Source of the DNA: Rhynchosporium graminicola
Lineage: Eukaryota; Ascomycota; Leotiomycetes; Helotiales; Ploettnerulaceae
NCBI GenBank assembly: GCA_900074885.1
Contig: FJUW01000074.1
Coordinates: forward strand, 153,865-217,864
DNA: 64,000 nt
Reading direction: 5' to 3'
In this document: positions 9,809-21,721 of the stretch, piece after piece
How the letters are laid out: every line of letters begins with the position of its first letter
Position numbering within the stretch: the first letter of the stretch is position 1
The notes under the pieces: generated by a model
What the model saw: the letters and a program-made list of their open reading frames with translations, nothing else
Told to the model about the DNA's origin: nothing
The model's database searches: none
Made by a program: the position numbers and the translations under genes

Positions 9809-12719
9809 GTGCTCGATACTAGTAATCCGAATTGCAGTTAAAGTGGCAGACCAACGGCATTTCGCAGTATTAGTCTAGTTCGCCCGTTAAAGGAGAGCTC
9901 GATGAGATCGTTGCTTCGGATATCAGTTTGGATCTTGTTTATTCCATTTTCTAAATAAGTGTCTCGAATCTTTCCCACAACAATAGACACAGATATACAT
10001 GCCTCTCACAGCTGGAAGACACGTGCGTTTTACTCCCAGGTTAGTGATGGTACTGAATTGTGAGATAAATATACCCCGACAACCACCTCTGCATCGCTAG
10101 ATTCGGAGCTTGTTGAAGAAAAAGCGCACCCATTGATTGACAGTAAGAGTGCCTTTTCTTGTGATCCTATTTGGTCGCGGATTGGCTTGATGCTGGGGTT
10201 TTCATACGACACAGTGCAAACGACCGATGCATTTTGGAGCAGAAGATCAACAGGGAGGATTTTTGCAAGCTTGCGATGAAGAAAATCGAGGACGCTTTCA
10301 CTTCTTTCGTTTGATGACTGAGTTCGTTTTGAAAGCTTCTCGAATCAATGAGGCTGCTTCGGTCTTTACAAATAATAAAATTCACTTGAATTTATAATGC
10401 AAGTCTCCGTCTAAAATGAAGGAGCCAACAAACGCGGTAGAACCGAGAAGATTTTTACCTGTAACCTGATTAGGGGTCAGTAGAAGAAAAGAATTTGGAT
10501 TCATCATGAGAAGGTACTTCTGACACGGTCAAGTGTACAATGAAGGAATCACAACTGATTCCTAGCTGACCTCCGGACGGTGAAAACTCACCTAAAACAG
10601 TCCTAGTGAGCCTTTCTAAAGTATCGTCGTTCACACATAGATTCTCGGATCCACGACGGTAGAAATACAGCTGACGAGCAATTAGAATGCTCTGGAGTGA
10701 TTACACTTACCTTTATATATCAAGTCAGTGCGGATATCTCAATGATTGGAAGATCGAATGTAAATAACTTTATCCCGTCATCCTCGCTGCGACGTCTGGT
10801 ACGAGCGGAATTAAGAACGTGGGCTGAAAGAAGATGCGCGAATCCGCTGGCCGTCACCTCTGATGCGTCGTCGTCCTGACAACTTGTAACTGCCATCCCA
10901 TCATCATCCGTCTGCTCGAGTATATCTGAAACCACAGCCATACATCGAAACGACAACGTATACAGCCAGCCACTCCTCATACAGCATATCTCCATCAAGT
11001 TCCCGAGAATATCAATGCGTCAATAGGTCATTGTGAAATTTGAAGGTGGAATCGGTACAGGTTAGAATTACACGCATTCGGATCCAAGTTTTGAGTGGCT
11101 GCTTAAATTGCAAAATAGACTACGTTTACCAGGGGAACCTATAACCACTGACATAGCTATATGAGCTCTCTAGAGCATTCTAAACTACGTAGTAAAAGTA
11201 GTAGAGAACCCCTAGAATAGATACAATTAAGTTATAGCAAGATACTACTCTGTTATAGCAAGGTGCTATTGAGTGATACGTATAGACGAGATTAAGCGAA
11301 CTCTATCGAGAATTATGGTGGTAACTCTAATAGAGAGCTATACACTGTAACTCCAAGTGTGAATTGAACTTCATCGAGAAATCTAATAAGGGACGACAAG
11401 GCACTGATTACGAATCCAACAGTCATAGTGACTCAAGAACAAAACAAACCAAAGTTCCTTCCCTAAGCCCGCAAAAGAATCACCAAGGCCGTCATGAGAG
11501 TTTCCAGGCAGGTCAATGCCCTATCCTGTATTTGGAGAAGCCGGTTATGCTATAGTAGTAAATATCTCAGAAGCTGAATACATACAATTAAATATTACAG
11601 GACTAACCGATTGTCCTCAAGCTAACTCCGAACTCAGCGTTTCCGCCAGTGTAATATTCAAGGACTTGAGCCAGGCAGACTCGTTCCAGCCCATCCAAAA
11701 ACGAACGGAGTTGCCTTGCCGCATTGATGTGAAAAATGACTTACATTTACAGACAGACAGAAGCCCAAGACGCGTCTGTCGAACAGACCTTGGGCTAGTC
11801 TCGCTCATGCGATGAAAGGCAAGAGCTGTGGATGGAATAGCTTTCTAATTTTTGCGTGGAAATGATCTGGACTTGCACTTCAGTAAAACAGTTGAGATTA
11901 TCATGACCAGGGCGGCTAGTATGCGGAATGTTCAACGTATCCTGTCTCTCGCCTCGACGCGAGATAAAATAGGACTAGACGTGCGGGCTGTTGGTTGTAG
12001 CGATCCCATTATCCTGAAGTTTTGCGCAGAAAGAGAATAGAGAGTAGAGGGAAAGATGAGTTGCCGAGCAACGATGAAATCTAAAACCAACGTATGAACA
12101 GCATCTCCCTTGTCAGTGATTTACGAATGTTTGTAAATGAAGAAAATGAGGAGAGCAGTTATGACAGTGGGTGTGTGCCCAGGCAGAAATAGCTAAAGAC
12201 CAATAAACACTTAATCAACAAGTTGACCAATTGAATATTCAATCAACTCACACCTCGATCATCTGTGTTTTCACGGTGTAATCGTTTCTTTACTCTGCCT
12301 GTCGTAGGCTACGCCCTATTAGGCTTACATCTCCTACACGAAGAAACTCTATATCAAATCTCCAAGTTTAGATAGTGGATTTCGCTGTATTTCATTTGAA
12401 AAAATATTTTAGGTTAAATATAAGTGCTATATTAAATTGCTTAAATGTATGACTCTGCATATTGTTACATGATAGGCTGATATCTAGGACTACTAGTAAT
12501 ACTTATTCATCAGCATAGTCAGACTGTAGAGAATGATATAGATTAAACAATTCTTTGATAATAGATTACACTGAGGCTTATCTAAAAATAAAGCTCAAAA
12601 GGCGAAAGTGTTCTATGTACAAACAAAAGCAGGGTAAAAGTGTCCCGAAAATGAAAAAGTATGGCAAAATTATCTCTTCTCGTTGACAAAATCAATTATC
12701 CAGTCCTATTAACGACCAG
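9809..12719. other. Long intergenic stretch with an AT-rich patch
   Basis: No supported gene. About 11100-11350 is AT-rich with repeated CTATAG/TAGAG-like words, the texture of RIP-degraded repeat DNA. Other short frames have no recognisable similarity. Confidence 0.45.
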
Positions 12720-14465
12720 TCACTTCCCGCTCGAAGGAATACTCTCAGTCCTCGAAAACTGCTGAGTCAAGCCAAGATATCTCCAGCGTTGGAAAGCGGC
12801 ATTTCCACCTGCTGGACAGTCCATGCTTCCAACGCTTCCCTCCCCGTTACAGGTCGCATACGCACCAACCAAGCTCCCCGTGAAATGGCCAAAACCACCG
12901 CTGACTAACTCTGCTGGTGCGGTACCGAGTGATATCTGGGTTGTGGGATCAGCAACCGACGCGGCAGCGAGAGTGTAAGTATTGCTATTAGTTGCATTGA
13001 TGGTGAGACGGATGGCTTTCCCAACCCATGAGGTGGGAACGGCAATAACTCGAGGTAGACCGGCGTCAATAGTGCCTATGGCTCTGTAGCGGAGCGAGAG
13101 TTTAGGGCTGCTATTGCTTGTGCCGGCAAGAAGGACGACGCCGAGATCGATATGGTTATATTGTGTGAGGAACACCGTGATTCCTGCTTCCTGGTTGACT
13201 GCTTTAGGGTCGAAAGTCAGATCGACGCTGAACGAGAAAGTGGTGTCTGTTTGTAGGCGACCGATGAACGAAAGACCCTTCTGTCCAGTGAGCTCGGGAA
13301 ATTTATCAGAGTTTGGTATTCCTGTCAAGTTATTCCGACTAGGAACTATCTGGAGCCCATTGTCGGTTGTGTTGAAGATTCCTGCCCGTGGTACACGCCA
13401 GTACGAGAAGTGTGGCGGAATGTGACTGCCTTTAGTGAAATCGTAAGCGTCTGGGTCTCCATTGAACGGTCCATCACCGGGCAGATCACGGCTCGTAGGT
13501 GGTAGTTGCCATCCTGACATCTTCCCTCGAACAGGCTGGAGGATAGGCCATTCGCCTTCCCTCCAGGTCACAGGGAAGAGAGATGTTTCCCGTCCCATTG
13601 GGTAGACATTGGCATTTGTACCAATACGAGTCGCCAAACAAATTCCCCACCAGTTTCCCTGCGCATCCTGGAAAAGATCAGCGTGACCAACCGTCTGGAA
13701 GTACTCGTTCGTGCCACGGTTAGTGAGAATCGGATTTTGGGCATAACCTTCGTAGGGGCCTGTAATGGTTTTTGAACGTGCAATCGTGACTGCGTGATTT
13801 TGTGCTGTTCCTCCCTCGGCGATCATGAGGTAGTAATAACCATCTTTCTTGTAGAGATGCGGGCCCTCAGGCCATGTTCCACCCGTACCATTCCACAAGG
13901 CACTAGGTTGGGAGAGCGCGCCCGTGTTGATGTCAAGTTCTTCGAGCTTGACACTTTGTGTGGCCATGTATACTTTGCCATTGTCCCATAGGATATCGGG
14001 GTCGATCTTCGACGGGTGGAATATTACGGGATCACTCCAAGCACTGCTGCTGAAGATATTTTTAGACTTGAAGAGAACCCCAGTGAGCCCGGCGGACGTT
14101 CCCAGGTACTCGCAAATCACATAAAATGTCCCCTGATTATAACGCACTGTTGCTGCATACATTCCTTGTTGTTGACCACCTGTTCCTTGACTGTAGCCCG
14201 GAAGCTGACTCTCGCGATTCCAAACATGGCTGACAAGCTTCCAGTTGATTAAATCTTTAGATGCGTATATAGGAAGGCCCGGGAACAGAATGAATGTTGA
14301 TGTTACGCAGTAGAATGTTCCATTGACCTGTGTACATGACGGATCAGAGTGCCATCCTGGAAGTACTGGATTGTAGTATGTTGAATTGGTTCCGGCTCGT
14401 TCGGAGACCGACGATGCTTGAGAACAGCCGATTAGAACCAGAGAAAAGAGGGACGAGAGCTTCAT
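12720..14465 (-). CDS. Secreted GH43 beta-xylosidase / arabinofuranosidase
   Basis: Single exon, 581 aa. The N-terminus MKLSSLFSLVLIGCSQASS is a signal peptide. The GH43 five-bladed propeller follows, with its three acidic residues visible: Asp41 in GWHSDPSC (base), Asp155 or Asp157 in SKIDPDILWD (pKa modulator) and Glu200 in WPEGPHLYK (acid). From about residue 340 a beta-sandwich domain typical of fungal GH43 beta-xylosidases follows (SYWRVPRAG, GLSFIGRLQTD, VFLTQYNHIDLG). It acts outside the cell, releasing xylose or arabinose from hemicellulose fragments by inversion. Length is normal for the two-domain subfamily. It is isolated, with more than 1.5 kb of non-coding DNA on either side. Confidence 0.94.
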   Translation of the reverse strand: MKLSSLFSLVLIGCSQASSVSERAGTNSTYYNPVLPGWHSDPSCTQVNGTFYCVTSTFILFPGLPIYASKDLINWKLVSHVWNRESQLPGYSQGTGGQQQGMYAATVRYNQGTFYVICEYLGTSAGLTGVLFKSKNIFSSSAWSDPVIFHPSKIDPDILWDNGKVYMATQSVKLEELDINTGALSQPSALWNGTGGTWPEGPHLYKKDGYYYLMIAEGGTAQNHAVTIARSKTITGPYEGYAQNPILTNRGTNEYFQTVGHADLFQDAQGNWWGICLATRIGTNANVYPMGRETSLFPVTWREGEWPILQPVRGKMSGWQLPPTSRDLPGDGPFNGDPDAYDFTKGSHIPPHFSYWRVPRAGIFNTTDNGLQIVPSRNNLTGIPNSDKFPELTGQKGLSFIGRLQTDTTFSFSVDLTFDPKAVNQEAGITVFLTQYNHIDLGVVLLAGTSNSSPKLSLRYRAIGTIDAGLPRVIAVPTSWVGKAIRLTINATNSNTYTLAAASVADPTTQISLGTAPAELVSGGFGHFTGSLVGAYATCNGEGSVGSMDCPAGGNAAFQRWRYLGLTQQFSRTESIPSSGK

Positions 14466-15754
14466 TTTGCTCAGATGCGAGGTCGGGCGAACATGAGAGC
14501 AAGGGAGAAGCGCCTACACTATCTGGCTCTTTATATGCAGGCCAAAGGCCAGGATCGCCAGCCCCTCTTCCAGAGAGGTTCATTTGCGAAAGTGGATTGT
14601 GCGGGGTAGAACTTGATTGCTGGAGAAATGCTAAGTTGAGGCTGTGTTAGTATATCAGCGCATATTATATTGGCCCAAAAGTACGTATTGATGAATTCAA
14701 TAGAAAGGGCCAAGAAATCATCTTCACATAGATGCACCGAAAGCATAGACAGGGCACTTGTAGAGAACAGAGGGAAGTAAGGATCCAATCATGGCTCGAG
14801 TGGACGATTGCATACTTCAAGTAGGCGAAACGTAAGCGCTGTATGGATTCTAATATGGTAGTTAGCTATCTTGGTGGCGGAAGGAAATCGATTTGAAACT
14901 TCATAACGGACTGAATTGCCAGCATTACTTGTAAATCATGTTTGTTTGTGTGGAACGAGCTTGATTTTTTTTCGAGGTTTCGGTTCATCCAATCTTACCC
15001 TGCGGCATGTCCACTGTGAACAAACATGGGCTGACCTTCCCTGCCAAATCCCAAATCTAAAAATCAGAGCCGGCCCAACCATAGTTCAGACTGTAGCAGC
15101 TACAGCGGCTCAGGTGCAAGGACGGACATGGATAACCTTCATGTCGAGGTTCCGGCACAGATTCTGATGTTCCGCAGATGATCCAGGTACTTACAACAAT
15201 TCATATCCGCTTCTCCGGCCTACCGTACCTCATTTCCTGGCTCTGAGGCCTGACAGGATCTGTTCCTCCGATTGACCAATATTCGATCTTGACCAAGTGT
15301 ATCTCCTCTTCACGAAGATTTTCTCCGATACAGATCAAAACGAATCAGAAACTCCTATCAATATTTCAGAGATAAATTAGGATAGTCAAGTTATATTGAT
15401 AGAAGTTACTATCGTACTATCGCTTTCGCTCTATTTTATGCTTCCGTGTAGAAGATCTAATTAACCGAATATAATTATACTTAAAGTATAAATATAATGA
15501 ATTAAATAATTAATTAAATATGGTTAATTGAATACAATTGATTCGTCTAATTTCTTACCTATACTTCTACTTATATATAAACAGTTATTATTATGAATAG
15601 AATCAATTATACTATAAGTAGCCGGCGAGTAGGCTAGGGTTACACGACTTTCCCGTAAAATGACAAATCGTTAAACTTTCGGAAAGAAAGGGGGACATAT
15701 CTAGAATAGGGAAAATTTCATTTAAATTATAGAATTTTATTTGAAATCACAAAG

Positions 15755-15790
<36 letters not shown>

Positions 15791-16440
15791 TACGTTTCCC
15801 ATCCAAGTTGTACCGATCTCGCCGTGGGCATTTCCTCCCAGGCTCTACGATCTCCCTACCTGGGGGGCTGTGGGGCTGTGGGGCCCTATGAAGCTTTCAA
15901 CTCTTGCGTATTAATTTCAAGCTTATCCTAATGGTACTTATACGAAAATCGTCAAGTGTTTAACTCACATATATCCGATAGGCCAGCTAGAGTCTCCGAT
16001 TCGTCTCGCACGAAACTATTAGCCAAGAGGAATCGACCTTCTATTAGCCACGTGCAGATATAATTCAATCGGAGGTAACAGATCCATATATCCTCAATCC
16101 TTCTTCCCTTCTTCAACCAACTTAACACAGACATTCTTGGCCTTGTCATTTAAAATAGCATATATCCTTAGACTCCGCGCTTCAATCGCCTTCTTCACGA
16201 TCTCATGCCGCTTCAAACCATCCGACCTATACTAGTACGTAGACTTCTTCCGGTTTTCGATGTCGGCAGTAGTCGTTCAACCTGGACTTTGATCTTTCGG
16301 GATCGTCTTCTTTCATGTGATGGAGTTTCGTGACGTTTCTGTATCACGCGGTATCATTAGTCCTGCATCATCTCAAGCGGGCAAGACAAGTGGTATGAGG
16401 GAAGTAGAAGCAGGGATAAGTTATACCTATGCCATCCCCC
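14466..16440. other. Intergenic with an AT-rich, RIP-like island
   Basis: No supported gene. Roughly 15360-15760 is strongly AT-rich (runs of TTAATTAAAT) and looks like mutated repeat DNA. A GGGGCTGT-type short repeat lies near 15860-15882. A dispersed repeat copy at 15948-16095 is listed separately. Confidence 0.5.
15948..16095 (+). repeat. Dispersed repeat, copy 1 (inverted match at 59.1 kb)
   Basis: The reverse complement of 59060-59182 aligns here. It shares the ordered blocks TCAAGTGTT, GAGTCTCCGATTCGT, ATTAGCCAA-like and AATCGGAGGTAACAGATC, with diverged spacers. It sits beside AT-rich DNA, consistent with an old, mutated transposon fragment. Confidence 0.6.
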
Positions 16441-16890
16441 CTATTCACTTCCGTCTCTTTCGTCAATCAAAGCATAAACAAAGTGTCCACAGATTACAAC
16501 GTGATCAACTTCTCCTCCCTTGGTCAGCCCCTGTTCGATTTCCATTTAATTGACTTCCATGACGTCTCCAGCTATCCCCCCGTGCCTTTCCAAGACGACA
16601 CCGCGAAAGTAGCCCCGCAACAACACAATTTACCTTCAACAACCCCACGGCCCATGGAACTGCACCTTCACTACTCAAATCGCCATTCCTCAAAATATTC
16701 CCTAGATTCCTATGCACAAAGATCTCTTCTGCGTCCAGGCCCAGAGTTTCCGTCTCGAGTATGGAAATATCACTACATCCCACCCAGAGGGCACAGGATG
16801 TGTGGGTATGGGGTTTCGAGACCGCGACAGGCTTTTGTGCGGCTTACTTGCAGTTATTCCGTGTGAGACTGGGACGATAGTGTATTCGCG
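16441..16890 (-). pseudogene. Relic of a beta-carbonic anhydrase
   Basis: On the minus strand a frame reads LWVGCSDISILETETLGL, then EEIFVHRNLGNILRNGDLSS and AVGLLK, matching the beta-carbonic anhydrase core (family pattern GCSDSRVPE, then VFVHRN). A plausible intron (16633-16519, GTAAAT..GCTGACCAAG) leads to VDHVVICGHF, the next conserved block. The zinc ligands Cys (CSD) and His (CGH) remain. The third ligand Cys after CGH is missing (FVYAL in place of a GCGG-type motif), the Arg of CxDxR is Ser, a TAA interrupts the N-terminal RNN...AAQK stretch, and a TAG ends the frame just after the His block. It is too short (about 130 codons against about 200) and probably inactive. Confidence 0.6.
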
Positions 16891-18074
16891 ACGGATGATG
16901 GCCTGGAACTGGTAGGGCATCTTTCAATTTCTTGGAGCTGGTCTAGTCGTGTGCTGGTCGATTGAGAGTTTTGAGCTGCAGATCATGAAACCGATAGTAC
17001 TCGTACTCGTATTGTGTGAGAGTTTCGAGGTCAGAGGAAAATAGAGTAAAGAACCGGAATGCATGATTGAGCAAACAACACCCGGAAGAGAAGAGTCCGA
17101 GGTCGACATCTTGATCGGACTCTCGTCTTTACATCAGGCGAGCGAATTCGTAGGAAATCCAGATCGCTAAATCCCTCAACCCTCGCCACTTTTACGATAT
17201 ATAATCCCACTACACCGCACCCCGCAATTAATCCGGGGGAGTTGGGGATGTTATGCGATCTACTCGTACTCCCTTTATTCAACGATCCTAGCTAAGGGTT
17301 CAGGGCCAACACCAGTAGCACTGCCAGCTTTTCTATGTTCATGCTCCGCTGAAGTCTTCGAGTTCTTAAAGTCCGGGAGGAAAGATGGGACCGGTGTGCT
17401 TTCCCTCAAGCTTGTCCAATAGGAAGGAGGTCGATCTATCTCCTATTGGCCAAGAATACCTACAAATACCTACTAATCAGAGATTCCAGCTAGGCTATGG
17501 GATACTCGTGAATATGAACACTGGATAATTCTCGCAGATATTCCGAAGAATCAGAAGACCTTGAAATTGCTGGAGATAATAACATAAGAGTTGAATTATA
17601 CCATGAGACCTGGAATTAGAGTAGATCGATCTCCTTAGATACGTCAGATCTGCGGAAGTGATGAACGGAGCCTCGGTGCTTACTGTGCATTTGGCTGACT
17701 GAGCTTCGTGAGATGTAAACAAACAATACAGACCGTGCAAACCTCACGAAGCTTCATTATAATACTGCAGATCCGGATTACACCGGTCCCAGTGGCACGG
17801 TTCAATAAGTACATTTCTGCATCTGCCGTGAGAGCTAGGATGGAGATCTACACCAAGTCCAGCTGGCGCTGGACCCCTACGGTCCTTAAGCTTAAGTCCG
17901 AAACAGTCCGTCTTCAACGACATGCCATTGTTTCCAAATTATCAAGGCGCGCATAGTCACCAAGACCGTCCTGAAATTTGTTGACGCCGAGGTATATATT
18001 CTCCTCAATCTCCTGGAAAACTGATCGCATCGTTACTCACCGACAACTCCCCAGATAATACACAGTGCGCCAAT
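16891..18074. other. Intergenic, nothing recognised
   Basis: No supported gene. It contains the upstream region of the plus-strand dehydrogenase. Confidence 0.5.
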
Positions 18075-19081
18075 ATGTTATACGGCGCCATCCCCCGGAA
18101 CATTGTCTCCTTCAATACAGAGACAGACATCCCCGATCTCAATGGGAAGATAATATTGATTACTGGCGGTACGGCCCTTCCCCTCCCTTTGAATAATTCA
18201 TTCAGCTTACAATATACCCAGGCAATGTCGGACTCGGCAAACAAACGATCCTCCAACTCTCCAAACACAATCCGAAGCGCATCTACCTCGCCGCACGCAC
18301 TGCATCGAAAGCCGAAGCTGCGATCCAAGAAATCCAATCCCTCGTCCCCTCCGCACCAATCACCTACATAAACTGCGACCTAACCTCTCTCGAGTCCGTC
18401 CAGCAATGCGCGCGAGATTTCACCACGAAAGAGGAGCGGCTCGATCTGCTGGTCTTGAACGCGGGCATCATGGCTAGTCCCGCTGGGACGACGAAGGAGG
18501 GGTACGAGATACAATTCGGGACGAACCATGTCGGCCATGCGCTTCTGACGAAATTGCTGCTCCCTACCTTGGTGAAGACTGCTGCGGAGCCTGGGGCCGA
18601 TGTTAGGGTGATCAGTCTTTCATCCCTGGGTCATCTCGGCGCGCCTTCGAGCGGAATCGCCTTTCCCGATCTTCAGACGGAGATGAAAAGCTATTCCACA
18701 TGGACTCGGTACGGACAGTCCAAGCTGGCTAATATCCTTTACGCGAAAGCGCTGCAGAAGAGATATGGAGTGAAGGGCATCAAAGCCGTGGCTGTCCATC
18801 CGGGAGTCGTGGATACAGATCTGTATAAATCGACGTTGGGTGGGTTTATGGGTTTGGGGCCGCTGTTGAATAGAGTGAAGAGATTCTTGGTCACTGGCGT
18901 GGAGAAGGGCGCGTTGAATCAGTTATGGGCGGCAGTGGGAAAGAGGGACGAAGTGGTGGGTGGAGAGTATTATACTCCTGTTGGTGTGATAGGGCAGGGT
19001 AGTAAGGCGAGTTCAGATGAGGTGTTGGCGGATAACTTGTGGGAGTGGACGGAGAAGGCATTGGCTGGATATTCGATATAG
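18075..19081 (+). CDS. Short-chain dehydrogenase/reductase
   Basis: Exons 18075-18168 and 18222-19081, with a 53-bp phase-1 intron inside the cofactor motif, give 317 aa. The Rossmann-fold signature TGGNVGLG (residues 30-37) is formed across the splice. NAG is at 111-113, the Ser-containing ISLSS strand at 162-166, and the catalytic pair Tyr195 and Lys199 in YGQSK. An Arg at the end of the second beta strand (LAARTAS) suggests NADP(H) preference. The overall pattern resembles the fungal retinol-dehydrogenase/WW-oxidoreductase-like SDRs that act on hydrophobic alcohols or ketones. The substrate is unknown. No signal peptide is present. Confidence 0.92.
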
Positions 19082-21229
19082 AGGCGTGGTTTCAGATATT
19101 AATGTAACAAAGCTGTCTATCCAATTCGACAACCATGCCTGATCTTGTAAGAATCGACCTATCAGGCATCCTTTCTGAATTTGTCACATCACGAGCAACG
19201 CCCTTACATGCCCTGGTTGTACATCCCGTTTCCAGTCCTGATCATTGCGCGCAATCACGTCTAAGTCTTTCTCGTTGACTACTTTCCTACATGCCGTTTC
19301 TCAGCGGAATTGAGGACAGTGCTCCGAATCTTCTCAAATTCCACAATCTTTATTCTTATCGTCCTCTTCTCGCAGTCCTCTCTTCACAGTAATGCAATCA
19401 GCATATAACACTTCCATGATTGATTGCGCCGCTTCCACCAACTAACCACCTCATCTCTAAGGAATCGTCGCTGGAGCTGAACCCACTACTGGGTAGCCTA
19501 ATTGTCAATAAACCGAAGGAGATAAGCCTTTTAAAGAAATAGACAGAAGCCCTACGAAAGAAATTACATGGTACAGCTTTAGGATTAGCTATTACTTCGC
19601 TGACTCTCTCCACCAAAGACATCAAATGATCAATCATACTGTAAAACGGTCGGTCCGTTCCCAACACTGAAATCCCAACACTATTTCATATCCTTCTAAA
19701 TGCGTAAACGTGCGGTCATCGAATGCACGAATCTGTTTTCCGCTCGAGGCTCGAGTGATCTTAGGTCTGATGATGTTAGAGGTTACCAGCCAGCTAAAGT
19801 TTAGGTCAGGTCCGGGTTCTGGGGATGATGATAACGGTCTTTGGAACTTGACTGAGGGTTTCTAGTTGATTTTCTTCCCTTCCCCATCTCCACGACCAGA
19901 TGGACTACGGTATTATCAAGACTAGGCGCAATCATGCCTCCATTGAACTTTCTCCTCTCCGGTAAGGGAAAGCGTCCTAGGAGCGTTCAAGCAGCGCTCT
20001 TTCGTCTCATCTCGATCGTCCTTCGTTAGTCTCTCTATGTCATAGCAGAGTTGCAGCCGGAGGCGCGAATATCTTGGTGAGGAGTACAAGGACTATTTGT
20101 CGTCTTGTATATGCCATCTTCTTCCCAAAATCAATATGCGAATCACCTCTAGACCGAATTCGACTTGGGGACATACACAGCTTTGAGTTGAGTGGATGAA
20201 TGGAGAGATGCAGAATTGGAAGTATGGCGGCATGTGGGATGAAAAAAGAAATTAAGTTAAATCTGAAGACGAAAGATGTTCTGGAAGCGGGATATGCATA
20301 GATACTAGACGCTGGGTGATGTGTGATGCTTGGCTCGGGATGATCGAATAATCTTTACGGGTGAGGTCTTCCAATTCTGAACATGGGTTCGAATACTCCA
20401 ATCGTCAAGTAGACTCACTCTTTGATACTCTAGCTGGCTGCTAGTAAAGAGATTCAGCAACTACATTACATTTTCCAGAGCAAGATATCGGATTTACCTC
20501 GCTTCTATGACCTTTCCCCTTGGAGTTACTATCCTATAAGACACGGCTCAGCCCATTAGAAGTTTGTAGACCCCACATAGTTTTCCATTGGATTGATGCT
20601 CTGTGATCACCAAGCTTAAGTACTACCAGCTAGAGTGACAACATGCAAAGCAGGTGCCGTGAGCCCTTCCGAGTAGCAGTGCTGGATTGAGTTCGGAGAA
20701 CCAAGTCGTGCAAGTAGTTCGGCTTGTATGATTTGCTTGAAAATTGGTGGGTTGTTGTGCTTTAGGTGGGAAGATGAAGCGTACTGGACCCTTGGACTCA
20801 GCGATTTCTTGGGAGTTATCTATGGTACTCTTGGGATATAATTTTCCTAGTTGCTTTCATCAGGATGCGTGGTCCATCTTGTATGTAATTTCGTCTAAAT
20901 CATCGCTAAAGCAAACGCCAGGAGCAAAACCACACTCCGAACTCCACCGCAGTACCTTGATCAGGCACTCTCAGGAAAAGCAAATGTCAAAAGCAGGGCC
21001 GTGTCTCTGCCGTCAGACGCCATTTCTTGAGAGGGATTTCAGACAGAGAAGATGCCAAAGCGCAACCATATCCCAAGCTCCATCGCGAGATCTTGGCCAA
21101 GGGAAATCCAAGCGAAGCAAAATTCATAGACAACATCATATCCCAAACCCCATCGCGGACCCTTGAAGAAATCCCAGAGCTGAAATCGCCTGTACAAACA
21201 CAACTCCAGTTCTCCCGCTCAGCAACCTG
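19082..21229. other. Intergenic, nothing recognised
   Basis: About 2 kb with no supported gene. Stop codons are frequent in all frames and no obvious repeats occur. Confidence 0.5.
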
Positions 21230-21721
21230 CTACTGCTGACCATTTCCTCGACCACGCCCACGACCACGACCACGACCCGGTAAAGGACTACCCATACTTC
21301 CCATGCCAGTGTTATCTTGACCACCACCCTGACTCATGCCATGCTGACCAGAACCTCCAGAGCTCCCTCCACCTCGTGCTGTATTTTGGGTTTGACCACC
21401 GCTGGATTGTCGTTGAAGCGTCGAAATATTTGTGTTCCCTTGCATGGGAAGGTTACCTTGCGAAACTACTCGACGATGAGGGTCCCCCATGCGTGGTGGT
21501 GGAACTCGATCAGAAAGACCTCCAGAAAGAGGCGAGCTCGAGAAACCCCCAGCAGTATTAGGAGCATGCATAGCAGGAGTTCGTGGACCACTCATGTTTC
21601 CGCTGCGTTCTGACTTTGAGGGCGATCCAATCGGTGGGGTATTCCCAGATAATGGAGACGATAGACGAGGTGTCTTGACTTCGCTCAAGGCCCGTATACG
21701 TAATGGCTCGGCTTTTGGCGA
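21230..21721 (-). other. In-frame Ser/Pro- and Arg-Gly-rich tail beyond the stop of the caspase-like gene
   Basis: Directly after the TAG at 21724-21722 the same frame stays open for 163 codons. It encodes a low-complexity tail with LSEVKTPRLSSPLSG, PPPRMGDPHRRVVSQ, Gln/Gly/Ser-rich stretches and a final GRGRGRGRGRG run. The paralog at 32-35 kb encodes a matching tail, so this is former or current protein sequence, not chance. It could be reached by stop-codon readthrough or by splicing across the TAG: a 54-nt in-frame intron, 21760-21707, would have a good GTAAGA donor but a poor GAG acceptor. It may also be a relic cut off by a nonsense mutation. Confidence 0.6.

Noticed and set aside
20380..20400. 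GGGTTCGAATACTCC, resembling a tRNA T-arm/B box
   Set aside because: No matching A box, acceptor stem or anticodon arm could be found at the right distance.
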